Shown: one piece after another, positions 50,454 to 57,883 of the stretch
How positions within the stretch are numbered: position 1 is the first letter of the stretch
How the letters are laid out: every line of letters begins with the position of its first letter
NCBI RefSeq assembly: GCF_016862435.1
Contig: NZ_BOMY01000051.1
Span: 1-64,000 of the forward strand
Source of the DNA: Paractinoplanes tereljensis
Lineage (GTDB): Bacteria > Actinomycetota > Actinomycetes > Mycobacteriales > Micromonosporaceae
Direction: 5' to 3'
DNA length: 64,000 nt
Position numbers and translations under genes: made by a program
Notes under the pieces: model-generated
The model's database searches: none
What the model saw: only the letters and a program-made list of their open reading frames with translations
What the model was told of the DNA's origin: nothing

Positions 50454-50746
50454 TCCGAGTGATCCTCCCACCCCACCTGCGAAACCTGGCGAAGGTGACC
50501 GGCGAGGTCCAGCTGGAGGTCCCCGCCCCGATAACCCAGCGGTCCGTCCTGGACGCGGTAGAGCAGCAGTTCCCCATGCTGATAGGCACCATGCGCGACC
50601 GAACCACGGCAAAGCGCCGCCCTTTGGTCCGCTTCTTCGCCTGCGAGGAGGACCTCTCCAACGACCCACCCGACACCGAGCTCCCCGACCGGGTCGCCGC
50701 CGGCGAGGAGCCGTTCCTGGTGGTAGGCGCGATGGCCGGCGGATAG
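50450..50746 (+). CDS. MoaD/ThiS-family ubiquitin-like protein
   Basis: A 98-residue protein starting at a GTG overlapping the propeller stop (GTGA). It has the beta-grasp pattern IRVILPPHLRNLAKVTGEVQLEV, then SVLDAVEQQFPMLIGTM and FACEEDLSNDP, and ends in VGAMAGG. The Gly-Gly terminus is the one used by MoaD, ThiS and CysO for thiocarboxylate formation after activation by an E1-like enzyme. No E1, JAMM protease or molybdopterin gene is adjacent. It may be a sulfur carrier or a protein modifier; the coupling to the propeller gene is the only context. Confidence 0.85.
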   Translation: MIRVILPPHLRNLAKVTGEVQLEVPAPITQRSVLDAVEQQFPMLIGTMRDRTTAKRRPLVRFFACEEDLSNDPPDTELPDRVAAGEEPFLVVGAMAGG

Positions 50747-50757
50747 AGCCCGTGTGC

Positions 50758-51666
50758 TCAGTGGGCGAAGTGGAGCCGGCTTAGTGCCAGGAGTCTCTGC
50801 TGGGTGCCCTCGTGATGGGACACCGGCGGTGTGGTCTTCTCCACGTCGCGGTTGAAGTATCGGCCGGTCACTCCGGCCAGGCCGGGATCGGTGGCGATCC
50901 GCAGCGCGGTCTCGGCACCCTGGGCCGGAGTGAGGAGGCTGCGGCGGATCACCGCGCGGAACGGGCGCAGCGGTGCCGGTACGAGGTCGTCGACGATGCT
51001 GGTGGCGACGATGCCGGGATGCAGAGCGTTCACGGTCACTCCGTCCGCGGCCAGGCCGCGCGCGAGGGCATAGCCGGCGGTGACGGTCATCAGCTTCGCT
51101 CGTGCGTACGCCTCGAACGGCACGAACCCGGCGGCGGAATTCACCTCGGCCAGGTCGTCGACGCCGGTCAGGTCGAGGGTCGCCGGGCGGGGCCGGCCGG
51201 CCAGTTTGACCTGGCGGGTGTCGTTGAGGGTGTCGCTGGCGACGTTCACCACCCGCGCCCGGCCGCGCCGTAGCGGGCCGTCCAGCCGGGTCATCAGGCC
51301 GTAGGCGGCGAGGTAGTCGAGGGCGATGTGCATCTCGACGCCGTCGGCCGAGACGTGGTGTTCGGGGAAATGCGCGCCGGCGTTGTTGATCAGAAGGTGG
51401 ATCTGGTCGTGCCGGTCCACGATGTTCTGCGCGGCGGTCCGGACGTCCTCGCGCCGGGACAGATCCCCGGTGATGACCTCGAGCCGGTTCACCGCCTGCG
51501 GACCGACGCGGGCGCGCAGAGCGTCCGCGCGGGCCGGGTCGCGGGCGATGGTGATCACGTGCGCGCCGGCCCGGGCGAGGCCGGCGGCGATGATCTGACC
51601 CATGCCGCCGGTCGCGCCGGTGACGACCGCGACCTTGTCGGTCAGGTCGGGGATCGCGTTCTTCAT
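50758..51666 (-). CDS. Short-chain dehydrogenase/reductase (SDR)
   Basis: A 302-residue SDR. The NAD(P) motif AVVTGATGGMGQIIAAGLARAG and LLINNAGAHF are present. The catalytic tyrosine is in FEAYARAKL (YxxxK), with the Ser of VVNVASDTLND before it. It resembles the retinol-dehydrogenase-like SDR branch. The ATG at 51666 overlaps the stop of the upstream NmrA-like gene (ATGA), so the two are coupled. Both are divergent from the TetR gene at 52354 and likely under its control. Confidence 0.88.
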   Translation of the reverse strand: MKNAIPDLTDKVAVVTGATGGMGQIIAAGLARAGAHVITIARDPARADALRARVGPQAVNRLEVITGDLSRREDVRTAAQNIVDRHDQIHLLINNAGAHFPEHHVSADGVEMHIALDYLAAYGLMTRLDGPLRRGRARVVNVASDTLNDTRQVKLAGRPRPATLDLTGVDDLAEVNSAAGFVPFEAYARAKLMTVTAGYALARGLAADGVTVNALHPGIVATSIVDDLVPAPLRPFRAVIRRSLLTPAQGAETALRIATDPGLAGVTGRYFNRDVEKTTPPVSHHEGTQQRLLALSRLHFAH

Positions 51667-52298
51667 CGGGTGATCCGCGGGTAGGCGTGTTCGTACCGCG
51701 GGGTCTCGGCCTCGTCGATCAGGAAAGCGGCGAGATCGGCGCGGCCGATCGAGCTCCAGAGCCGCATCGGCAGGTCGGTGCCGGCCGTGTACTTCCCGGT
51801 CGGGTCGCGGTCCGACAGCTTCGGTGGCCGCACGATCGTCCAGTTCAGCCCGGAACCGGTGATCAGCGGTTCCATCGCCTCCTTGTCGCGCATCCTCTCG
51901 GCCACGTTCGCCCACACCGCCCGGGAGTAGAGCGACCTGTCGTGTGTCTCCAGTACGCCGTGCGCGCTGACGGCGATCAGGCGGGTCACCGCGGTTGCTC
52001 CCATCGCTGTCACCACCGATCGGATGCCGTCCGCGCAGACCGTCGTCGGTCCGCCGGCGGCTCCGCCCAGCGCGCTGATCACGACGTCGGCGCCCGGCAG
52101 GACGCGGGTGAGGGCCGCGGTGTCCGTGACGTCGGGCCAGATCATTTCGGTCAGACCGTCGCGCCGTGCGAACGATCCCGGCCGGCGGACGAGTGCCACC
52201 GCCTCATGTCCGCGTTCGAGGGCGGTGGACACCACGTGCCGTCCGGTGGCGCCGGACGCTCCGAGAACAACAATCGTCTGCGATACAGGATGTCTCAT
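51663..52298 (-). CDS. NAD(P)-binding NmrA-like protein
   Basis: The 211-residue atypical SDR carries TIVVLGASGATGRHVVSTALERGHEAVALVR, the Rossmann GxxGxxG motif, and NWTIVRPPKLSDRDP, characteristic of the NmrA-like/YwnB group. The classic YxxxK is not seen. Function may be redox sensing or isomerase/reductase. It is the first gene of a coupled pair with the SDR, and the start lies 55 bp from the divergent TetR gene. Confidence 0.83.
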   Translation of the reverse strand: MRHPVSQTIVVLGASGATGRHVVSTALERGHEAVALVRRPGSFARRDGLTEMIWPDVTDTAALTRVLPGADVVISALGGAAGGPTTVCADGIRSVVTAMGATAVTRLIAVSAHGVLETHDRSLYSRAVWANVAERMRDKEAMEPLITGSGLNWTIVRPPKLSDRDPTGKYTAGTDLPMRLWSSIGRADLAAFLIDEAETPRYEHAYPRITR

Positions 52299-52325
52299 AG
52301 ACAGAAGAATGGACTACACCTCGAC

Positions 52326-52346
52326 TATGAGTCAACCCGTCTCATA
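52326..52346. promoter_or_regulatory. TetR-type operator
   Basis: TATGAG, nine bases, then CTCATA forms an inverted repeat in the divergent gap. A second short repeat CTCAT-AAG-ATGAG overlaps its right half and reaches 52353. Another CTCAT lies at the NmrA-like start. This fits a TetR site acting on both directions. Confidence 0.6.
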
Positions 52347-52353
52347 AGATGAG

Positions 52354-52923
52354 TTGGTGCCCACCGAGACGGATCCACGCTTCCTCCGCAGCCGGGAGGC
52401 GATCCTGCACGCCGCCCGTGAACTCCTGCTGGAGAAAGGCCCGGCAGCAGTGACGCACGTGCAGGTGGCGGAGCGTGCCGCGGTCGGGCGCGCGACGGTC
52501 TATCGGCACTGGCCGCGAGCCGAGGTTCTCCTCGGCGAGGCGATGGCCACCGTCCCGATGCCGTTCCTGGCCGAACCCACCGTCCCCACCCGGGACTGGC
52601 TACGACGAGAGCTGACGGCGATCGCCCGGCAGCTGGATCTCGACGACGTGCGCGCCGTGTCCACGACCCTGGCCGGCACCGCCCTCTGGGACGAGAACAT
52701 GGACGCCCGGCGCGCTCAGTTCGCCGGCATTCTCCGCGGACGCCTCGCGGCCGCTCTCGACGACGCCCAGGCGCGCGGCGAGATCACCCTGGCGATTCCC
52801 AGCGAGAACGCCGCCGCCATGGCCATCGGCCCGATGTACTACCGCAGCACGATCGAGCGCACCCCCATCGATGCCGTCCTCATCGAAGCCACCATCGCGG
52901 CGCTGGGCACCTGGTCCGCCTAA
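52354..52923 (+). CDS. TetR/AcrR-family regulator
   Basis: A 189-residue protein. The helix-turn-helix domain reads RSREAILHAARELLLEKGPAAVTHVQVAERAAVGRATVYRHWPRAEVLLGEAM (about 11-63), typical of TetR. The rest is a helical ligand pocket ending ATIAALGTWSA. The start is TTG at 52354 or GTG at 52357. It probably represses the divergent NmrA-like/SDR pair through the palindrome at 52326. Its 3' end overlaps the PobA-like gene by 4 bp. Confidence 0.88.
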   Translation: MVPTETDPRFLRSREAILHAARELLLEKGPAAVTHVQVAERAAVGRATVYRHWPRAEVLLGEAMATVPMPFLAEPTVPTRDWLRRELTAIARQLDLDDVRAVSTTLAGTALWDENMDARRAQFAGILRGRLAAALDDAQARGEITLAIPSENAAAMAIGPMYYRSTIERTPIDAVLIEATIAALGTWSA

Positions 52924-54080
52924 AGCAGGGCGGTGCCGGCCATCATGTCGGCGAACCAGGCGGCGGCCTTCGGGTTGGCCCAGAGGCGGTCGAAGCGGGC
53001 CTTGGCCAGGCGGCGGCGGAACGGGTCGGACTGGGCTCCGGCGTCGTGGACCATCTCGGTGAACCAGCGGCTGAACTCCTGGTAGTCCCACGTTCGGCGC
53101 AGGCAGGTGTCCGAATAGGAGCGCAGCGGCCCGTCGTCGGCGTCGCGCAGGGCGGCCGTCAGGGCCGTGGCCAGGACGTCGGCGTCGGCCAGGGCCAGGT
53201 TCATGCCCTTGGCGCCCATCGGGGTGATGATGTGGGCGGCGTCGCCGGCCAGGAAGAGATTGGCGTAGGCCATGGGCTCGGCCACGAAGCTGCGCATCTC
53301 GACGATTTCCTTGTCGGTGATCGCGCCGCCGGGTAGGTCTGGATCGCCCAGCCGTAGCCGCAGCTGTTCCCAGGTGTAGTCGTCGGGCCACTCGCGGGGG
53401 TCCTCGGCGCCGGGGCGGTATTCCAGGTAGAAGCGGCTCGAGTGCGGGCCCCGGGCGAACTGCGCGGCGAAGCCGTGCTCGCTGATCGCCATCAGGGCGT
53501 GCCGGGGCGGCGGCGCCTCGGCCAGCACTGTGTACCAGCCGATGCCGTGGTCGAAGCTGTAGGTGGTGAGTTCGGCGGCCGGGATGCTGCCGCGGCTCAC
53601 CCCGTGAAAACCATCGCAACCAGCAACGTACGACGCGGTCAGCTCGCCGCCCGCGTAGGTGACCCGCGGCGTCGTCGTCAGATCGTGCAGCGCCACGTCT
53701 TTCGCCGCGAAACGCAGATCGCCGCCGCCCTCGAGAAACGTGGTCAGCAGGCGGCGGACCAGCAGCTGCTGCGGGACGATCACGCCGGCCCGGCCGCCGG
53801 CATGCGACGGGCCGTCGAAGAAGTGTGGCTCGCCCTCGTAGCGCAGTTCCAGGAACTTCTCGCGGTAGGCGCCGGCGATCACCGCGTCGGCCAGGCCGGC
53901 CTTCGCGAAGATCTCGCTGCCGTAGTGGTCGAGCACGCCGGCTCGCTGCCGGTCCTCCACATGGGAACGATCGCGCGACTCCAGCACGACACAGCTGATG
54001 CCGTTGCGCTGCAACAGGTTGGCAAGGGTGAGACCGGCGGGGCCGGCCCCGATGATCGCGACGTCCGTCATCTCGGGCAC
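52920..54080 (-). CDS. pobA: 4-hydroxybenzoate 3-monooxygenase-like flavoprotein
   Basis: PobA hydroxylates 4-hydroxybenzoate to protocatechuate with NADPH and O2. The 386-residue protein has the FAD GxGxxG motif (VAIIGAGPAGLTLANLLQRNG), the DG motif GCDGFHGVSR and the GD motif LFLAGDAAHIITPMGAKGMNLALAD. The family's RAGVLDHYGSE leader and YHSRFYLEYRP-like stretch (SSRFYLEYRP) support PobA rather than a generic monooxygenase. No ring-cleavage genes are adjacent. The start is GTG at 54080 or ATG at 54071. It lies 23 bp after phoD on the same strand. Confidence 0.85.
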   Translation of the reverse strand: MPEMTDVAIIGAGPAGLTLANLLQRNGISCVVLESRDRSHVEDRQRAGVLDHYGSEIFAKAGLADAVIAGAYREKFLELRYEGEPHFFDGPSHAGGRAGVIVPQQLLVRRLLTTFLEGGGDLRFAAKDVALHDLTTTPRVTYAGGELTASYVAGCDGFHGVSRGSIPAAELTTYSFDHGIGWYTVLAEAPPPRHALMAISEHGFAAQFARGPHSSRFYLEYRPGAEDPREWPDDYTWEQLRLRLGDPDLPGGAITDKEIVEMRSFVAEPMAYANLFLAGDAAHIITPMGAKGMNLALADADVLATALTAALRDADDGPLRSYSDTCLRRTWDYQEFSRWFTEMVHDAGAQSDPFRRRLAKARFDRLWANPKAAAWFADMMAGTALL

Positions 54081-54103
54081 GGCCCCAACCTATCCACTCT
54101 GGA

Positions 54104-55663
54104 CTACGCGGTCACCAGCCGAGAGGTTCCCGCTTCGACGGCGTACGAGGCGGAAGTGGTCACCGGCGTCTCGCGGACGTCGATGGTCGCCACCGTACGG
54201 ACGTCGGTGTGCCACGCCGAGCGGGTGACCGTGCTGCGCAGGTAGCCGCGGCGGGATCCGTCGAAGTAGCGGACGTGCGGGTTCAGGGTCGGGTTGAGCG
54301 CCTTGAGCGGGGCGTCGAACGCGAGCGGGAAGTCCGAGCTGACCGAGGTGGCGGTGAACTCGACCGCGACCGGCTTCGCCGCCAGATCGTCGAAGTTCGT
54401 GTACAGCTCGCTGAACCAGGTCGAGTGGATGTCGCCGGCCAGCACCACCGGGTTGGCGACCCGGGCCGCCGCGAGGTGGCTGAGCAGCCGGGCCCGCTGC
54501 GGCGCGTAACCGTCCCACTGGTCCAGGTTGGCGATGATCGGCGGCACCCCGCCGGTCGGGTTGGGGAACTTGATCCGGCTCATCATCACCTGCTGGGCGA
54601 TGACGTTCCAGCGGGCCGGCGAGTGGTCGAGCCCGGCCAGCAGCCAGCGCTCCTGATCCGCACCGGTCAGCGTGCCGGCCGTGTTGGCATCGCCGGTGGC
54701 CGCGAGGCCGAAGTCGCCGGGGAACCCACCGGGCTGGTCGGTGCGGTACTGCCGGGTGTCGAGCACGTTGAGCCGCAGCAGCCGGCCGAAGTCGAAGCGC
54801 CGGAAGATGCGCAGGTCGGAGCTGCCCGGCCGCAGGTCGGCCCGGATCGGCATGTGCTCGTAGTAGGCCTGGTAGGCGGCCGCGCGCTGCTTGGCGAACT
54901 GCTGTTTGGTAAAGAGCCGCGAGCCGGTGTCGTCGATCTCGTCGATCAGCGACGCGTAGTTGTTCTCGGTCTCGTGGTCGTCCCAGGTGACGATCCACGG
55001 GAACGCGGCGTGCGCGGCCTGCAGCGCCGGGTCGCCCTTGTACTGCGCGTGCCGGGCCCGGTAGTCGTCGAGGGTGACGAGCTGGTCGAGGCCGGGGGTC
55101 TGCGGGGTGGTGTGGTTGCGGTCGGCGAACCGGCTGCTCGGGTCGTACTCGTAGATGTAGTCACCGAGGTGCAGCACCACGTCGACGTCCTCGGCCGCGA
55201 GTCCCCAGTAGGCCGGCCAGTAGCCGTTCTGGAAGTCCTGGCAGTTGACGGTGGCGAAGCGCAGCCGGCTCGTTTCTTTAGAAGCAGTGCGAGTACGGCC
55301 GGTCGGGCTGAGCCGGCCCAGCGCGCGGAAGCGGTAGAAGTACTCCCGCCCCGGTTCGAGGCCACGCACGTCCACATGCACCGAGTGCGCCAGTTCCGGG
55401 CGGGCAGAAACCTGGCCGGACCGCACCACGCGGCGGAACCGCTCGTCGTGGGCGACCTGCCACTCGACGTCGATGCGCCGATCAGGCAGCCCGCCATCTT
55501 TCAACAGGCGGGTCCAGAGGATCACGCCGCCGGGCAGCGGGTCACCGCTGGCGACGCCGAGCGGGAACAGGTCGGCCGGCGCGGCGTACGCGGCGGTGGC
55601 CGGAAGGGTGGCGGCACCGGCGGCTACGGCGGCGCCGGCAAGAAGTTGACGTCTGGTGGGCAT
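54104..55663 (-). CDS. phoD: Alkaline phosphatase D, secreted by the Tat pathway
   Basis: The 519-residue enzyme hydrolyses phosphomonoesters and diesters outside the cell. The twin-arginine signal is TRRQLLAGAAVAAGAA. An N-terminal Ig-like PhoD domain (FPLGVASGDPLPGGVILWTRL) precedes the metallophosphatase core: FATVNCQDFQNGYWPAYWG, LHLGDYIYEY, VTWDDHETENNYAS and VVLAGDIHSTW. These carry the Asp/Asn/His ligands of the Fe/Ca centre. The ATG at 55663 follows GGAGGG. An upstream frame to 55720 is not needed. It is usually induced by phosphate starvation through PhoP; no PHO box was identified with confidence. Confidence 0.92.
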   Translation of the reverse strand: MPTRRQLLAGAAVAAGAATLPATAAYAAPADLFPLGVASGDPLPGGVILWTRLLKDGGLPDRRIDVEWQVAHDERFRRVVRSGQVSARPELAHSVHVDVRGLEPGREYFYRFRALGRLSPTGRTRTASKETSRLRFATVNCQDFQNGYWPAYWGLAAEDVDVVLHLGDYIYEYDPSSRFADRNHTTPQTPGLDQLVTLDDYRARHAQYKGDPALQAAHAAFPWIVTWDDHETENNYASLIDEIDDTGSRLFTKQQFAKQRAAAYQAYYEHMPIRADLRPGSSDLRIFRRFDFGRLLRLNVLDTRQYRTDQPGGFPGDFGLAATGDANTAGTLTGADQERWLLAGLDHSPARWNVIAQQVMMSRIKFPNPTGGVPPIIANLDQWDGYAPQRARLLSHLAAARVANPVVLAGDIHSTWFSELYTNFDDLAAKPVAVEFTATSVSSDFPLAFDAPLKALNPTLNPHVRYFDGSRRGYLRSTVTRSAWHTDVRTVATIDVRETPVTTSASYAVEAGTSRLVTA

Positions 55664-55736
55664 GGGTGGACCCTCCCGGCCGGTCGTGGCATGGGCTCGT
55701 CCTACCGGCGAAGCAGACATGACGCATACATGGCCG

Positions 55737-56327
55737 TCAAGGTGCGGGAACCCGGCTTGCCGTACTTTGCACCAGGACCGCCAGTCCGGTGACGGCCAGC
55801 GCCATCCCGCTGGCCAGCAGGAAACCGAGGATCGGATGCTCGGCGAACAGCGCTCCGCCGAGGTAGCCGATCAACGCCGCCTGGATCGACCAGAGCAGCA
55901 CCCCGGCCGCCGTGTACCAGTGGAAACGCGCGCTCGGATAGCCGACCAGGCCGGCCGCGAGCGCGGTGGTGGACCGCCCACCCGGCACGTACCGGGCGAA
56001 CATCACGACGACACCGCCGCGGCTGCTCAGCAACCGTTGCACCCAGCCGTGCACGGCCTGGGCCCGCCGGTGGGTTAACCGCTCGGAAATGGAGGTGCTG
56101 CGCCGGCCGATCCGGAACGAGATCGCGTCGCCGCAGTACGCCCCGGCCGCGGCCGCCGTCACCAGCAGCGCCAGGTGTGGCCGGCCGGTGCTCGCGGCGG
56201 CCACCCCGCAGGCGACCACGGTGGACTCGCTCGGCATGAACGGCAGCAGCGCGTCCATTCCGGCCACGACGAAGACCACGGCCAGGACCCACGGGCTGGC
56301 GGCGACGGCATCGACGTAGTGCGGCAT
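55737..56327 (-). CDS. DedA-family membrane protein
   Basis: A 196-residue integral membrane protein of the DedA/VTT family, lipid (undecaprenyl-phosphate) transport-related. Landmarks are LPFMPSESTVVACG, the loop YCGDAISFRIGRR and FARYVPGGRSTTALAAGLVGYPSARFHWY, which is the conserved DedA GRF/PGGRT-like motif, with about five hydrophobic segments. The ATG at 56327 was preferred to a TTG at 56348. It lies 73 bp upstream of phoD. Confidence 0.87.
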   Translation of the reverse strand: MPHYVDAVAASPWVLAVVFVVAGMDALLPFMPSESTVVACGVAAASTGRPHLALLVTAAAAGAYCGDAISFRIGRRSTSISERLTHRRAQAVHGWVQRLLSSRGGVVVMFARYVPGGRSTTALAAGLVGYPSARFHWYTAAGVLLWSIQAALIGYLGGALFAEHPILGFLLASGMALAVTGLAVLVQSTASRVPAP

Positions 56328-56426
56328 GCCGTCACGATGCGGGATCAAGCAAACACCCGTATGTACGGCGATCGAACAGCCGACACCATCGGGCCGGAAG
56401 ATATGTCAGGATGTACCAGAGGTACG

Positions 56427-56458
56427 ACGGAGGGCACCCCCGCCAGGGTGCCCTCCGT
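56427..56458. terminator. Intrinsic terminator-type hairpin downstream of the aminotransferase gene
   Basis: A perfect 13-bp stem (56427-56439 with 56446-56458) with a six-base loop lies between the aminotransferase stop at 56479 and the start of the dedA gene. No long T-run follows, as is common in these genomes. Confidence 0.7.
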
Positions 56459-56478
56459 CTTCACGTCGAGCGTGAAAC

Positions 56479-57756
56479 TCAGCCGTTGGCGGCCCGCCGG
56501 GCGGTGTACTCCGTACGCCGGCTCGGGTATTGAATGAGGTTGTCGGGCACGTCGTCCATGTTGTTGTTGCCCCAGCCGCCACCACCGACACCGCCGCGGC
56601 GCATGTCGATCGGCCCATCGTCGTACTGCGAGCCGCGCATGAACTGGCGCCCGTAATCCATCATCCCGTCGATCAGCCGGTCGACGTCGCGCGGCGGCCG
56701 CACCACCATCCGCATGAACTGGCTGGTCATCCCGAGCTTGTTGCCGCATTCCCGGGTGTAGACGCCGTGGTTGGCGACGAGGAAGTCGCGCAGCGCCACC
56801 CCGGACCACTCGGTCGGCAGCTTGACCAGGAAGAAGTTGCCCTGCGACGGGAACACCGTCAGCCCGGGCACCCGAGCCAGCTCGCCGGCCATCTGACGGC
56901 GGTCCCGGGAAAGCAGGCGCAGGCTGTCCTCGTACTCCTCCTCATGGTCTTGAATCATGAAGACGACCTTCTCGGCCAGCGAGTTGAGGTTCCACTTCGG
57001 CAGCGCCTTGGCGATCTTCCCGGCGATAGCCGGGTTGGCCAGCATGTAGCCGAAGCGGATGCCGTGCAGCCCGAAGTTCTTGCCGAGGCTCTTGAGCACC
57101 ACCGTGTTCGGGCGGATCACCGCGTCGGGGCCGACCGACGGGTACTGCTCGGCGTCGGAGAAGTCGATGAACGACTCGTCCACCACCACCAGGTCGAGGT
57201 CGCCCAGCATGTCCATGAACCGGATGACGTCGCGCCGGGGGATGTAGTTGCCGTCCGGGTTGTTGACGTTGCAGATCACCGCGACCCGGGAGTTGCGCTC
57301 GCGGATGAACCGGACGTAGTCGTCCAGGTTGAGCCGGAAGCCCTCGCGCTCCTGCAGCGGGAACATGTCGACCCGCTTGCCGGTCTCCAGCGGCTGGTCG
57401 GTCCACCGGCCGAAGGTCGGGATCGGTACCGCGATGCTCTCCTTGATCAGCAGGTGGTCGATCCAGGTGATCAGCTCGGTGGAGCCGTTCGCCATCGCGA
57501 CCGTCTGCGGGTGCAGGCCCAGCACGCTGGAGAGCTTCTTGGTGATCCCCATCGAGTCCGACGGGTAGTACTTCAGGATGTTCTTCAGATCCCGGGACAG
57601 CTCGTCGAACATCTCCGGGGTCGGGAAGTACGGGTTGCACGGGATGCAGAAGTCGACGATATCGGCGCCCTCGCCGGCACTTCGAGCGAGATCGAAATAA
57701 GACGCACTGTGCGCTCCCTTGTTCAGGATCGACGTGTCGATTCCGTTCCCTGCCAT
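56479..57756 (-). CDS. Class I/II PLP-dependent aminotransferase (HisC/CobD-like)
   Basis: A 425-residue PLP enzyme. VAVICNVNNPDGNYIPRRD (Asn), LDLVVVDESFIDF (Asp) and the Schiff-base lysine in TVVLKSLGKNFGLHGIRFGY are in place. The Arg of the carboxylate site is in MRMVVRPPRDVDR. It resembles histidinol-phosphate aminotransferases and the CobD-like lyases found in glycan clusters. The C-terminal tail is unusual: Gly/Asn-rich, MRRGGVGGGGWGNNNMDDV. The ATG at 57756 follows GGAGGGAGAA. It is the last gene of the leftward surface-glycan-like operon. Confidence 0.85.
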   Translation of the reverse strand: MAGNGIDTSILNKGAHSASYFDLARSAGEGADIVDFCIPCNPYFPTPEMFDELSRDLKNILKYYPSDSMGITKKLSSVLGLHPQTVAMANGSTELITWIDHLLIKESIAVPIPTFGRWTDQPLETGKRVDMFPLQEREGFRLNLDDYVRFIRERNSRVAVICNVNNPDGNYIPRRDVIRFMDMLGDLDLVVVDESFIDFSDAEQYPSVGPDAVIRPNTVVLKSLGKNFGLHGIRFGYMLANPAIAGKIAKALPKWNLNSLAEKVVFMIQDHEEEYEDSLRLLSRDRRQMAGELARVPGLTVFPSQGNFFLVKLPTEWSGVALRDFLVANHGVYTRECGNKLGMTSQFMRMVVRPPRDVDRLIDGMMDYGRQFMRGSQYDDGPIDMRRGGVGGGGWGNNNMDDVPDNLIQYPSRRTEYTARRAANG

Positions 57757-57824
57757 CGCGGGGCTTCTCCCTCCACCGGCTGCGTTGCCAACCGTCGATA
57801 CGGGCGGCGGGAGAGTTTCGTTCA

Positions 57825-57860
57825 GGTTTCCGGCACCCACTTTCGGCAATGCCGGAAACC
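57825..57860. promoter_or_regulatory. Inverted repeat between the methyltransferase-like and aminotransferase genes
   Basis: An 11-bp arm GGTTTCCGGCA (57825-57835) pairs with TGCCGGAAACC (57850-57860) across a 14-base loop. It lies after the stop of the gene ending at 57884 and about 70 bp before the aminotransferase ATG. It may be a partial terminator or a leader hairpin. Confidence 0.5.
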
Positions 57861-57883
57861 CCAGGTCAGCGTTATGACAAGCG

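Noticed and set aside
49442..50746. 434-residue frame ending with the MoaD-like sequence
   Set aside because: Only the last 98 residues are real; the rest is an out-of-frame shadow of the propeller gene.
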